Shown one piece after another: positions 31,689-42,400 of a stretch of DNA of 64,000 nt (position 1 is its first letter; each line of letters starts with the position of its first letter). Location of the stretch: assembly GCA_027490225.1 (NCBI GenBank), contig JAIXYK010000027.1, positions 1-64,000 on the forward strand, read 5' to 3'. Source of the DNA: Bacteroidota bacterium. Its GTDB lineage: Bacteria > Bacteroidota > Bacteroidia > M30B66. Position numbers and translations under genes: made by a program. The notes beneath the pieces are model-generated. The model ran no database searches, was not told the DNA's origin, and saw only the letters and a program-made list of their open reading frames with translations.

Positions 31689-33062
31689 TTAGAAATAACT
31701 CTTAAATGCAAGAATTTTATCTTTCGGAATGCTTACTTGAACGCCAGATTTCAGGTTTTTTACAGTCACAATTTGTTGGGTAATTTCTTGTTCCCCATAT
31801 ATCATTAGAAAAGTAATTCCTTTTTTATCTGCATATTCGAATTGCTTTTTGAGTTTGGCAGATTCATGGTAAATCTCAGCTGAAATTCCTGCTTGTCTCA
31901 ATATGTCTAGAAGTGGTAAAGCTGCTTTTTCTTCTATAGCACTGAAATTTGCAAAAAGTATTTCAGTGCCTTCTATTGCATTTTCTGGAAATAATTGTTG
32001 CGCTAAAAGCACATCATAAATTCTATCTGCCCCAAATGAAATTCCTACACCTGCTGCATTTGGTAAGCCAAAAATGCCTGTTAAGTTATCATATCTTCCA
32101 CCTCCACCAATACTTCCAAATTCAATGTTTTTGGCTTTTACTTCTAAAATAGTTCCTGTGTAATAATTTAAACCCCGAGCCAAGGTTAAATCGAGTTGAA
32201 TTTCAGATTCATTTAATTCGAAAGCATTTTCGCCATTAAAGTAAGCTAATACAGCTTCCGTCTCGGCAATTCCTTGTAGGGCTTCAGTTGATTGACCTAA
32301 GAAACTTTTTAGGAAATTGAGTTTTTCTATGGTGTTTCCTTTAAATGCCATTAATGGCTGAATGGCTTCTACTGCTTTTTGAGGAATGCCCTTTTCCAGC
32401 ATTTCTGCATTTACTTTATCAATCCCAATTTTATCTAACTTATCTAAAGCAACGGTTAAATCAATTAAAAAATCAGGAGCTCCAGCAACTTCAGCTAGTC
32501 CACTAAGTATCTTTCTATTATTGATTAAAATCACAACAGGAAGTTGTAAAGCAGTAAATACCCTGTCGTAGATTTGAATTAATTCTGCTTCATTAAGCAT
32601 TGACGTGCTGCCTACAACATCGGCATCGCACTGCCAAAATTCTCTATAACGACCTTTTTGCGGCCTGTCTGCTCTCCAAACAGGTTGAATTTGAAAGCGT
32701 TTAAATGGAAAAGTAATTTTATCGCGGTTCATTGCAACATACCTTGCAAAAGGAACCGTTAAGTCATATCGCAAAGCTTTTTCGCTTATGAGCGGAAGTA
32801 CTTTATTGGGCAATGATAAATCGGTATTTTCTTCTCTTATTTTCTTAGTAAAATCGCCTGAGTTAAGAATTTTAAAAATAAGTCTGTCTCCTTCTTCTCC
32901 GTATTTTCCTGTTAAAGTACTAAGATTTTCCATGGCTGGAGTTTCAATACTTTGATAACCAAAAGTTTTAAAAACAGCCTTTATGGTATCGAAAATATAA
33001 TTCCTTCGGGTGGTTTCTATTGGTGAAAAATCGCGTGTTCCCTGAGGAAGAGAAGGTTTCAT
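31689..33062 (-). CDS. hisS: Histidyl-tRNA synthetase
   Basis: This 457-residue class II aminoacyl-tRNA synthetase has the family N-terminus LPQGTRDFSP, motif 2 around FQIQPVWRADRPQKGRYREFWQCDADVVG, the HisRS histidine-binding motifs LARGLNYYTGTILEV and GGGGRYDNLTGIFG, motif 3 GVGISFGADRI, and a C-terminal anticodon-binding domain. It charges tRNA-His. It is the last gene of a minus-strand unit mscL - DUF3078 - hisS, with three-base gaps between the genes. Confidence 0.97.
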   Translation of the reverse strand: MKPSLPQGTRDFSPIETTRRNYIFDTIKAVFKTFGYQSIETPAMENLSTLTGKYGEEGDRLIFKILNSGDFTKKIREENTDLSLPNKVLPLISEKALRYDLTVPFARYVAMNRDKITFPFKRFQIQPVWRADRPQKGRYREFWQCDADVVGSTSMLNEAELIQIYDRVFTALQLPVVILINNRKILSGLAEVAGAPDFLIDLTVALDKLDKIGIDKVNAEMLEKGIPQKAVEAIQPLMAFKGNTIEKLNFLKSFLGQSTEALQGIAETEAVLAYFNGENAFELNESEIQLDLTLARGLNYYTGTILEVKAKNIEFGSIGGGGRYDNLTGIFGLPNAAGVGISFGADRIYDVLLAQQLFPENAIEGTEILFANFSAIEEKAALPLLDILRQAGISAEIYHESAKLKKQFEYADKKGITFLMIYGEQEITQQIVTVKNLKSGVQVSIPKDKILAFKSYF

Positions 33063-33065
33063 TTA

Positions 33066-34022
33066 TTAGAATTTAAAAGAAAGTCCGATTCCAAGCACTT
33101 CTTTAAATTGCGTGCGAGGTCCTGTGCTATTAACTTCAACACCATCTACAGTGCGTTTTACTGGCACCTGTACATCGTGATCGTAAATTAAGTTGGTAAA
33201 GATACTTGTTGTTAGCCACTTATTTGCCTTGATTAGAATAAGATTTTCCCAATTCACATCAATATTGGCACGTTGCCCTGCAATTGGATCAGAGTAATTA
33301 TTAAATAACTGCAAGTTTGAAACGACAGTAATATTCTTAGCAACATCTTTTTGCAAACGCGCTCTCAAATAAGCACCAAATTCCCATCTTACATTTTTTC
33401 CTTCTGTAACAACATTCCCAATGGAGTCTAAAATTGCTTTTTCTACACCAAACTGACCAGCATTGGCGAGGGTTTGATCGAAAACAAATGTAGCACGTCC
33501 TGTAGCCGGAGAGATAAATGCCGAAAACCAATCGTTTGGTTTGTAGTTTAAACCTGCAGCAACTGATAAAAAGCCTGGTGCTAAGAATCTTGAAATTACA
33601 GTTGTATCATTTGGAAAATCAAAACCGGGAGCGAATTGGGTTCTAAAATTGAGCATTGATGCATAGTAGAATTTTCCTTTTGCCTTTTTGCCAGCATTAA
33701 TGTTAAGCTCAATTTTATCTTCGTTTTTTCGAAGAGATTGAGACTTTGTGGTAATAAAACCGAAGCCAGCATCAAAAATTGTTTCGAAATAAGTATCGTT
33801 TTTTCTGTATTTGGCAAAAGCATTTAACAATACGGTTGAAGAAAGGGCACTTTCACCTCCAGCGGCCCAGTTAAGTAAGGCAACTTGGTTGATGTTCATT
33901 GCAAAAAATCCACCTTTTTTCCAACCATTAACGGTTGTGTCTTCTTTTATTGTAATCTGACCAAATGCAGTATTGCATTGTAAAATTGCTACAAATATTG
34001 TGAGTGTAAAAATTCTCCTCAT
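33066..34022 (-). CDS. DUF3078 outer-membrane beta-barrel protein
   Basis: This 318-residue protein has a signal peptide (cleavage near AFGQ). The mature chain matches the Bacteroidota DUF3078 family: GWKKGGFFAMNINQVALLNWAAGGESALS at the start, alternating aromatic and polar strands throughout, and a terminal Phe (GIGLSFKF), typical of outer-membrane barrels. The function of the family is unknown; the fold suggests an outer-membrane barrel of about 12-14 strands. It lies between mscL and hisS with three-base gaps on both sides, so it is almost certainly co-transcribed with them. Confidence 0.88.
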   Translation of the reverse strand: MRRIFTLTIFVAILQCNTAFGQITIKEDTTVNGWKKGGFFAMNINQVALLNWAAGGESALSSTVLLNAFAKYRKNDTYFETIFDAGFGFITTKSQSLRKNEDKIELNINAGKKAKGKFYYASMLNFRTQFAPGFDFPNDTTVISRFLAPGFLSVAAGLNYKPNDWFSAFISPATGRATFVFDQTLANAGQFGVEKAILDSIGNVVTEGKNVRWEFGAYLRARLQKDVAKNITVVSNLQLFNNYSDPIAGQRANIDVNWENLILIKANKWLTTSIFTNLIYDHDVQVPVKRTVDGVEVNSTGPRTQFKEVLGIGLSFKF

Positions 34023-34025
34023 AAA

Positions 34026-34412
34026 TTATTTCTGTTGTTTCAGAATATCTCGGATTTCACCTAATAGTTTTTCTTCTTTTGTTGGTTCTGGTGCTGCTGC
34101 AGGTGCTTCAACTTCATTTTTCTTAGCAGCGTTCATTCCTTTAATTATCAAAAACAACACAAAAGCAACGATGATAAAATTGATAGTGGCAGAAAGGAAA
34201 TTACCATATTTAACACTTCCCATAATTGTTAAATCTTCAATCTTGGTTAAATGCGCCGCTTCTAAAGCAGGTTTTAAAAATAAGGGTGTTATTACATCAT
34301 CAATTAATGACGATACAATTTTACCAAATGCGCCACCAATGATTACCCCAATTGCAAGGTCTACAACATTACCGCGCATTGCGAAGTCTTTAAATTCTTT
34401 AATAAAGCCCAT
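34026..34412 (-). CDS. mscL: Large-conductance mechanosensitive channel
   Basis: This 128-residue MscL has N-terminal helix FIKEFKDFAMRGNVVDLAIGVIIGGAFGKIVSSLIDDVI (helix S1 and TM1), a periplasmic loop, TM2 FLSATINFIIVAFVLFLIIKGMN and a cytoplasmic helix KEEKLLGEIRDILKQ. The homopentamer opens under membrane tension to release solutes during hypo-osmotic shock. It is the first gene of the mscL-DUF3078-hisS unit, and a good -7 element lies just upstream. Confidence 0.97.
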   Translation of the reverse strand: MGFIKEFKDFAMRGNVVDLAIGVIIGGAFGKIVSSLIDDVITPLFLKPALEAAHLTKIEDLTIMGSVKYGNFLSATINFIIVAFVLFLIIKGMNAAKKNEVEAPAAAPEPTKEEKLLGEIRDILKQQK

Positions 34413-34435
34413 GATTTTTTAAGATTTGTGAGGGG

Positions 34436-34443
34436 CAAATATA
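34436..34443 (-). promoter_or_regulatory. Candidate -7 promoter element TATATTTG for mscL operon
   Basis: An exact TAnnTTTG match followed by C on the minus strand ends 23 bases before the mscL ATG, leaving a short leader. No clear -33 TTG is seen at 17-23 bases, so the call depends on the -7 element. Confidence 0.5.
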
Positions 34444-34504
34444 TAAAGTTGATTTGATTTTGCCTTTCTTAGGCAATAAAGTTATCATACGGGTCTTTCT
34501 TAAA

Positions 34505-34790
34505 CACTTTGACAAACTCAGTAAACAAAGCCATCTCTGTAAAAAGTAGCACAATGAAAAGTTACGTGGACTTTGTTTCCAAGTTAACTGTCAAGCTTCG
34601 CTTTGCTCAAGTTTATAGCACTGAGCTCACGGAGGTTTCAGCACAGCGTTTCAAAGAGGAAAAACAAAAAAACTCTGTGTACTCAATTAAAAAAATATCC
34701 GCAAAAAACTCAGTGAGCTCCGTGCAACAACCTCCGCGCTCTCTGTGTAAAAAATAACATCCGCAAACACTTAAAAAAACTCAGTGACCA
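34505..34790. repeat. Composite dispersed repeat cluster E (diverged)
   Basis: Decayed copies of the core repeat occur at 34505-34526 (CACTTTGACAAACTCAGTAA) and 34768-34789. They are interspersed with CTGAGCTCACGGAGG (near 34622), CTTCGCTTTGCTCAAGTTTA (near 34598) and GTGCAACAACCTCCGCGCTC (near 34722) units. It lies upstream of the mscL promoter and downstream of the 1403-residue gene. Copies here are more diverged than in clusters A-C, suggesting an older insertion. No gene is supported in 34444-34837. Confidence 0.7.
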
Positions 34791-34837
34791 GTTGCTGCAA
34801 TGGTATAGAAAAACAGTTCAAGTTATCTTTCTATAAA

Positions 34838-34873
34838 ACAAAAAAGAGCCTTCTCAATGCAGAAAAGGCTCTT
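34838..34873 (-). terminator. Intrinsic terminator of the 1403-residue gene
   Basis: On the minus strand, the stem AAGAGCCTT/AAGGCTCTT with a 12-base loop is followed by a T-rich run (TTTTTTGTTTT). It starts 21 bases beyond the stop codon of the beta-solenoid protein gene. Confidence 0.88.
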
Positions 34874-34894
34874 CAATTATTAAATATTTTAAGG

Positions 34895-37800
34895 TTATTG
34901 GATTGTTAATCGCTCGTTAAACATTGTTTTTTGACCTTGCCAGATAACAGCGTACATGCCTTTTGCCAGATGAGAAAGCGATTGTAACTGAACAGAAACT
35001 TGTTTTGAAGAAACAGTTTGTGAATGAACAACATTTCCAAATAAATCTGTTATTGTTAAATTACCTTGGTCTTCAGCATCTAGAACTACTTTGAAGTTAC
35101 TTCCATTTCCTGGATTTGGGTAAACACGCGCATGTTGTAGCCCTGATTTATAAGTGCTGTTTTTATTGATAAGTATACTAAAACGAGCATTTCCTTCTGA
35201 TGGCTCGTTATCACTTAATTCTATTTCGATGTTGTTATCGTTTACCAATTTATGAATTTTTTGTGTTAAGGCGTCTTCTAAATAGAATGTATAATCAGAA
35301 GAGAACGACTCTAACTGTTTAGCTGAGAACGAGTAAATTCCGTTTGCACCTTTGATCGACAATGGAATCCTTTTACCCTCTTTTGCAATTCCATCTGCAT
35401 TAAAAGTGTGAACACTTAACTTGTCGCCATTTATATTCAAAGCTGCCATTTTCAATTCAACTCCGGGGAAATCAACTTTATATACATCTTTTCCTTCTTC
35501 ATATTCTTCTTTAGCAACGACATCAAAACCTATTAAAGTTTCATCTTGAATTTCTAATTCTTTGTTTTCAATGATTAAACTTAATTGTTCTTTAGGAGCT
35601 TCTAACTTAAATAACAATGTGTCAGGAAACTGCATTGCTTTGATTCTTTCGGTTGCTGTTAAAACAGGGTTGTTAGCAGTTGATCTTAAGAAGAATGATT
35701 GCCCTGGGCCAATGTAACGAGAACCACCGTTTGTAGCTATACCAGGATTTCCTGATGTATATGATGCATATTGGTTAATTCGCGGATTCCAGATGAAAAT
35801 AGTACTTGAAACACCACTTCTAATCCAATCTGGTGAATCCCAATCAATTGGTGATGCATAAGGATTAGCTAATAAAGCCCATCCATTTCCATTGTCTATC
35901 TCAGAACAGCCACCTGTGCATGCAATTGGTAAATCTATATTTCCTTGATTTGGAACTCCTTTAAAATCAATTACTACTGCATTAGGAACAGTTCCATTTT
36001 GAATTGGAGCTTGGTTTCTGTCTCCCAAATGAAACAATACAAGACCTTTTCCTTTAGGGATAACCGAAGATATAAAAGGAGGTCTGGTCCATTCCGTTCC
36101 GTTAGGTTTATTTTCTTCGTAAGTATTCAAATTTGAAGTAAAAACGGTTGCAGGGTCAAATCCGGCTCCTGAACCAAAGCACAGAACATTATCTCTTAGC
36201 TGACGGAAAGTAATTCCATTAGTGGTGTCTACGGGAGATCCTAAAAATCTATTTGAACGAATGCCTCCTCTTGTCCAACGCTGAGCAGTTACATTTCCTA
36301 TAATACTTCCACCTTGCAAGATAGGAGCAATAGAAGCTGTTTGTGATTGATTAGATAATAATGTAAAAACTCTGTTGTTATTTGCTCCATCTGCATCTAA
36401 GATTGCAGAATTACTTACTGTTAAAGTTTTCTTTATACTCGCATTACCCAACATTGTTTTTTGGCCTGAGCGAGAAACTGTTAAGTTGTTATAAGCAAAA
36501 CCAGGAACTTGTTGATTTCCACTTCTTGCAAAATTTATTGTATTGTTAGTAGTGATATATGAATTACTTGTATTTGGTGTAAATCCATCTATTTCAGCTC
36601 CAATTTTAATTTCTCCACTTTGCATTGTAATTAATCTTCCAGTTCCTGCAATATTTAATTTGTTGTAAAATAATGCAGGAATTGTTTGTGGGCCAATACC
36701 ATTAAAGTTAATAGTTCCTTCATTTCTGAAGAATAAGCCATTTAATGTAAGCGTTCTTCCAATATTTAATGATCCGCTTTGAGCGTCAAATAAACCTGCA
36801 TCTTGAATATAGTCTTGTGTAATCGAAATGTTTCCTACACCTAAATTTCCGTTTAAAGTTCCTCCAGTTTGAGAAATACTCCCATTAATTGCAACCACAC
36901 CGCTATTACCGCTAAATGTTCCACCAGAAATTAATAAGGTTCCTAAGATATTAACCTGTCCTTGATTACATGCAAAAATTCCTGATTCTTGTTGAATGCC
37001 TTGAAGCGCATTCACAGCACCAAGATTAGCGCTAAATGCACCTCTGTTTACAAAACTTCCACTTGCGTTAAAAGTTCCATTGTAATTTAAAAAAGAACCT
37101 TCATTTAGAAATGTTCCAGAAACATTAACCAGATTATCTAAATTGTTAAGCAATCCATTAGACGAAACTTCAAAATTGTTTAGAACAAGAAGGTTGCTCC
37201 TTAAATCGGCAGTTCCCAGAACTTTTACAGTTGGAATTAACAATGCTCCGAAATTGAATTCACCTCCTATAAGACAAATAACAGAATTTTCGGAAATATC
37301 AATACTTGAATCGAAAACATTTAATCCATTTCCGAAATTGTAAATTCCATTCATTGTAAATACACCACCATTTTTATCTACCTCGATTTTAGGAAGCACG
37401 CATATAGATTCTGAAGCAGGTAAACCAACTATAGTTTGGCTCGAACCTCCGATAAATCTTAAAAATCCATTGCCAGAAGCTGTCTGAGATGTTCTATAAT
37501 TGTTTACACTGAAATTGTTGGCTAATTGTATAAAACCATTCTCAATAAGAATTGCACGGCTTGCTGCTGAGCCATTGTCAAAAGTTAAAATATTTTCAAC
37601 AAGTATATTTCCGAAAATCTCAATCTTTTTATTATCAATTCCGCTTAGGTTTTGAATTTCCATTTTGTAAAAAGTTGGAAATCCAAGAATAGTGTATGTT
37701 ACAGTGCTACTTCCAACAAAACGAATGGTTCCTAACTGGTGATTAAATGTTCCAGAGATATTCCTAAAATTTCCTTTTAATTCGATAAAACTGCTTGGGG

Positions 37801-39106
37801 CATTAAATACTGCATCATTATTTAATTCTAAAGTTCCATTTAAATAAAGGGGACAAGTTCCAAATTGAATTTGAGCTCCGTTTATAGTTAAATTCCCTGT
37901 TGTTACGCTTGAACAAGTAGAAAAATTAACAGTTGAATTTTGTATCAGTGCTCCACCCTCAGCTGATAAGTTTACAAATCCACCATTTTTTATTAATGTA
38001 CTTGAATCGCTTAAATAGAAACCAGAAGCAGCATTAAAAGTGCCATTTCCAATGGTTAAATCAGATTGTGTTGCGTTTACAACACCAATATTCAACAAAC
38101 CATTTCCATGTGTAAATGTGGAGTTGTTTATTTGAAAAGTGTTGCCAACCGAATATCTTGCATCTCCACTTGATTTGTTAATTGTAGAATTGTTGAAAGT
38201 TGTAGTTGTTTCCACAAACATTGCTCCACTGCCTAATTGCAAAGTTGAACCTGCAGCATTTAAAGATTTTAAGTTAACTACAGCAGATGTTAATGTAAAT
38301 GTTGTATTTGTTAGGCTAAGTGTATTGTTGTTATTGTATATGAAGCCAGAGTTCTTTGTAAATGTTCCATTTTGAAGACTTGCATTATTTGTAAAATAGA
38401 TTGAATTTGTTCCACCATCAAATGTTCCACCGGTTTGATTAAAATTACCAAAGCTTACAGCAGTATTATTACAATTAAAATTACCCTCGCTGATTGCAAC
38501 TGTATTGGATGTCGATAAATATAAAAAGCCTCCTGATTTAGAAAAAGTTCCTCCAGATTGGGTATAATTCCCAGTTACTGAAAAATTGCTTGTCCCAATT
38601 GTAATGCTTCCATTTGATAAGTTAAAATTACCAGAAATTGCAGTTGATGCATTTCCTATTTGAGAAAGCCCTCCATTTTGAAAATAATTGTTCAACGATA
38701 ATATTCCTGTAATACCTTTTACAAAGGTTCCTCCATTTACAATAAAGTTACCTGAAACTTTTAATCTGGAACGATTCATATTTAAAGTTCCTCCGTTCAA
38801 ATTGATTCCTTCAATAACTGTAAGAATTCTGTTAGGATTGTCTGCTCCAAACAATGTTCCTGTATAATTAGATTCAATTGTTATAGATTTTGCTGATTTG
38901 TTAGTACTTAACTGACAATTTATACTGCTCACTTCTCCATTAAAAAAGACGTCATCGTTTGCAGTTGGAACACCAGATGGCTGCCAATTATTTGATTCGT
39001 TCCAACTATTACTTACCGAACCTGTCCAGGTTTTGGTTGCAGCTGATAATTCCTGGAAATAACTTCCAAAGAGTAACAGAATGAATGTGTAAAGTAAGGA
39101 TTTCAT
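34895..39106 (-). CDS. Large (1403-residue) beta-solenoid T9SS surface protein
   Basis: A signal peptide (cleavage near LSAA) is followed by a TKTWTGSVSNSWNESNNW module with a GVPTANDDVFF strand. Then about 800 residues of short degenerate repeats rich in NGGTF, NNST and SGNF fit a right-handed beta-solenoid. About 940-1100 is a second module (NRFLGSPVD ... LANPYASPIDWDSPDW) that is also present in the giant 3806-residue protein. A beta-rich domain (about 1150-1310) and a type A T9SS sorting domain (VYPNPGNGSNFKV ... NERLTIQ) close the chain. Likely an adhesin, matrix or glycan-contacting surface protein; no catalytic residues are evident. The gene stands alone with its own promoter candidate and terminator. 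Confidence 0.88.
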   Translation of the reverse strand: MKSLLYTFILLLFGSYFQELSAATKTWTGSVSNSWNESNNWQPSGVPTANDDVFFNGEVSSINCQLSTNKSAKSITIESNYTGTLFGADNPNRILTVIEGINLNGGTLNMNRSRLKVSGNFIVNGGTFVKGITGILSLNNYFQNGGLSQIGNASTAISGNFNLSNGSITIGTSNFSVTGNYTQSGGTFSKSGGFLYLSTSNTVAISEGNFNCNNTAVSFGNFNQTGGTFDGGTNSIYFTNNASLQNGTFTKNSGFIYNNNNTLSLTNTTFTLTSAVVNLKSLNAAGSTLQLGSGAMFVETTTTFNNSTINKSSGDARYSVGNTFQINNSTFTHGNGLLNIGVVNATQSDLTIGNGTFNAASGFYLSDSSTLIKNGGFVNLSAEGGALIQNSTVNFSTCSSVTTGNLTINGAQIQFGTCPLYLNGTLELNNDAVFNAPSSFIELKGNFRNISGTFNHQLGTIRFVGSSTVTYTILGFPTFYKMEIQNLSGIDNKKIEIFGNILVENILTFDNGSAASRAILIENGFIQLANNFSVNNYRTSQTASGNGFLRFIGGSSQTIVGLPASESICVLPKIEVDKNGGVFTMNGIYNFGNGLNVFDSSIDISENSVICLIGGEFNFGALLIPTVKVLGTADLRSNLLVLNNFEVSSNGLLNNLDNLVNVSGTFLNEGSFLNYNGTFNASGSFVNRGAFSANLGAVNALQGIQQESGIFACNQGQVNILGTLLISGGTFSGNSGVVAINGSISQTGGTLNGNLGVGNISITQDYIQDAGLFDAQSGSLNIGRTLTLNGLFFRNEGTINFNGIGPQTIPALFYNKLNIAGTGRLITMQSGEIKIGAEIDGFTPNTSNSYITTNNTINFARSGNQQVPGFAYNNLTVSRSGQKTMLGNASIKKTLTVSNSAILDADGANNNRVFTLLSNQSQTASIAPILQGGSIIGNVTAQRWTRGGIRSNRFLGSPVDTTNGITFRQLRDNVLCFGSGAGFDPATVFTSNLNTYEENKPNGTEWTRPPFISSVIPKGKGLVLFHLGDRNQAPIQNGTVPNAVVIDFKGVPNQGNIDLPIACTGGCSEIDNGNGWALLANPYASPIDWDSPDWIRSGVSSTIFIWNPRINQYASYTSGNPGIATNGGSRYIGPGQSFFLRSTANNPVLTATERIKAMQFPDTLLFKLEAPKEQLSLIIENKELEIQDETLIGFDVVAKEEYEEGKDVYKVDFPGVELKMAALNINGDKLSVHTFNADGIAKEGKRIPLSIKGANGIYSFSAKQLESFSSDYTFYLEDALTQKIHKLVNDNNIEIELSDNEPSEGNARFSILINKNSTYKSGLQHARVYPNPGNGSNFKVVLDAEDQGNLTITDLFGNVVHSQTVSSKQVSVQLQSLSHLAKGMYAVIWQGQKTMFNERLTIQ

Positions 39107-39482
39107 GTAATTTGAATTTATGTGATTTTTGATATTTTTATTATTGATTCAAAACTACATGCGTATCTCGAGCCTATTTTTTATGTTTTAACTGAAATCT
39201 AATACATGCAAGAACTGGCAGGTTTTGGGATGTTTATTTTTTCGAAAGCCCTTATTTTACTGAGAAATTTAAATTCAGCCCTAAAGGCATCAATGTAATT
39301 TTTAATCTTCTTTATAATTTTATGACGGATTATGACATGAAATTCGTTTTTCTTCAAAAGACTTTATTGAACATTGTTTTCATAAATGAAGCCTTAGCTA
39401 AATAAATTACCTTTTCGAACTACATTATTTGATGGCTTATTTGAAAGTATAAAACCTTATATTAGCTAACTGATATTTTCTT
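39107..39482. other. Divergent intergenic region
   Basis: This 376-base spacer lies between two divergently transcribed surface-protein genes. Apart from the minus-strand -7 candidate at 39150-39157 and a weak plus-strand TATATTAG at 39458-39465, I see no gene, RNA or repeat. Confidence 0.5.
39150..39157 (-). promoter_or_regulatory. Candidate -7 promoter element TAGTTTTG
   Basis: This exact TAnnTTTG match on the minus strand lies 43 bases before the ATG of the 1403-residue surface protein. No -33 box is evident. Confidence 0.45.
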
Positions 39483-42400
39483 ATGAAAGTTAAAATTTTC
39501 CAAGTAGCCATTTTTGTTCTTCTGTCTGCAGGTATTTTAAATGCGCAGCAAAACGAAATTTCTTTAATCAACTCTTCTGCTGATTATTCATCAAGCAGTA
39601 TCTTAATAAGCGTGAATGATTTCACTTTAAAAAATGTGAATACTTCTTTAGGAGAAGAAAAAGTTTTAATAGCTAATTCTGCAACACCTATTTTAAGAGC
39701 AGGAGCTCCCGACTTACCAAAGTTTACTAAATCTTTAATTATTCCAGATTTAGCCAGCATGGAAGTTGAAATTCTTTCAGACGAATATACTGATTATGAG
39801 AATGTTTCTATTGCACCATCTTTGGGTAATTTCAGTAGAACCATCTTACTAAATGATAGTAATAGAACAAAAGGTGCTGTTTACCAACAAAATGAATTTT
39901 ATCCTTCACAAATTGCAACTTTAAGAAATCCTTATATAATCAATGATTTTCGAGGGTCAACAATTACCTTTTACCCATTTCAATACAATCCGGTAACACG
40001 AATTTTGAGAGTTCATACACAAATTACTGTTCGAGTAAAACAAAATTCTTTGGCTCCAATCAATGTTTTCAATCGTATCAAGCCTATTGCAATTACAAAT
40101 GAGTCAACTCAGATGTATGCAAGACAATTTTTGAATTATTCAAGTGCTCGTTATGCTGCTTTAGAAGAAGATGGTGAGTTACTTATTATTGCGCATGGGC
40201 CATTTATGAATGCGATGCTTCCTTTTATAAAATGGAAAAATGCAAAAGGAATAAAAACAACTATGGTAAATATTGCTGATATCGGAAATAACAGCAACAA
40301 CATTAAAAATTATATCGCTAATTATTATCAAAATCATACGCTTGCTTATGTAATATTGGTTGGCGACATTGCTCAAATTGCCTCACCTACGCTTTCTGGA
40401 GGGAAATCGGATCCATCATATGGTTATATTTCTGGAAATGATTCATATCCAGAGGTTATTGTAGGTAGAATCTCTGCTGAAACTGAAGCGCATGTTACTA
40501 CTCAGGTTCAAAAGTTTATTCAATATGAAAAAAATCCTGATGCTTCTTCATTTTATACCAAAACAATGGGCGTTGCATCAAATGAAGGACCTGGAGATGA
40601 CAATGAAATGGATTGGGAACATATTCGTAATATTCAAGGTAAACTTTTAGAATATACTTATTCTGAAAGGTTTGAGTTTTATGATGGCTCTCAAGGCGAA
40701 CAAGATGCCTCCGGTAACCCTAGTTCTAATACCATACAACCAACATTAAACACAGGTGTGGGTGTAATTACTTATTGTGGCCATGGTTCATGCACCTCTT
40801 GGGGCTCAAGTGGTTTTAATACATCTGATGTAAGTCAATTAACAAACACAAACAAATTACCATTTATATGGTCGGTTGCATGTGTAAACGGAGAATTCGA
40901 CAATGGAACCTGCTATGGAGAAGCTTGGCTTAGGGCAAATAATAATGGCAATTTAACTGGTGCAGTTGGTGCGTTTATGTCTTCAATTAACCAAAGTTGG
41001 AATCCGCCAATGGCTGCTCAAGATGAAATGGTAGATATTTTAACTGAAAATATTTTAGGTGTTAATACACGTACTTTTGGAGGAATCAGTATAAGTGGAT
41101 GCTTAAAAATGAATGATGAATATGGTGCTGCAGGCGACGAAATGACAGATACATGGCATATTTTCGGAGACCCAACAATGATGGTGAGAACCGCTCAACC
41201 TCTTGCCCTGCAAGTAAATCATGCAACTTCTACGAATCTCGGTGGGGTAGTTTTTCCTGTAAATGTGAATATAGAAAATGCTTTGGTTGCTATCTCACAA
41301 AATGGAGTACTTCTAGGAAAAGCGAATGTTGCTGGAAGCGTTGCCATTGTGAACTTTGAAGCTATTAATAGCCTTGATTCTTTAACAGTTACTGTTACTG
41401 CATTTAACCGAATTCCTTATCAAGGAAAAGTGGCAATAATTCAGCCTACAGAAGCTTTTGTTGTGGTAAACTCTGCTCCATTAAACGACCCACTGGGAAA
41501 CCAGAATCAATTGGCAGATTATAACGAAACTGTAAATCTTGGTTTAGCCTTGATTAATCAAGGAGAAACTGCTACAGGAGAAATTTTAGCAACGGTTTCT
41601 ACTACTTCTTCGGAAATTTCATTGTTATCTAGCACTTGTCAAATTTCTTCAATTGCTCCAGGAGAAAGTTTCGATATCGCTTCTTGTATTCAATTTGTGG
41701 TAAGTGATGAAATAGAAGATCAAACTATTGTAAATTTTGATGTACTCGTTACTGACAATAATGGAAACCAATGGAATAATGTTGTTCCTGTTATCATTCA
41801 AGCCCCAAAAATTGTTATTTCGGGTTATGAGATTTCAGATGCAGCAGGAAACAACAACAATAGATTAGATGTTGGAGAAAGCGCAACAATTACAGTTAAT
41901 TACAAGAATATTGGACATAGTAAAGCTTTATATGGGAATGGACTTATTACAGCAAGCTCATTTATCGCTCCTTTAACTAATGCTCAGAATTTGCTTGATT
42001 TAGATGTGAATGCTGAAAATTCTAATAGCTTTTCGTTTCAAGTTAACTCAGATGCTCCTATTGGAAGTAATGTTGAATTTAATTTCCTAAACGAATTTGG
42101 TTTTTACACGGCAAATTTATCTGCAATAGAAAAAATTGGTTTAATTGTGGAAGATGCTGAATCGGCTGATTTTACTCATTTTCCTTGGTTGAATCAAAGT
42201 AATATTCCATGGGAGATTGATGCTGTAAACAAATTTCAAGGTGATAACAGTTTTATATCTGGTAATATCAGCGATAGTGAAATTTCGGAATTGGTAATAA
42301 ATTATACGGTTCTTGCAGATGACTCTTTGAGTTTTGTTAGAAAAGTATCTTGTGAGGAAGGGTATGACTTTTTGAGATTTTATTTGGACGATGTTTTAAT

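Noticed and set aside
31581-31808. 75-residue plus-strand ORF between the tail-module gene and hisS
   Set aside because: Overlaps the C-terminal coding part of hisS on the opposite strand and has no family features.
34509-34757. 82-residue plus-strand ORF
   Set aside because: Lies wholly in repeat cluster E and has no protein-like pattern.
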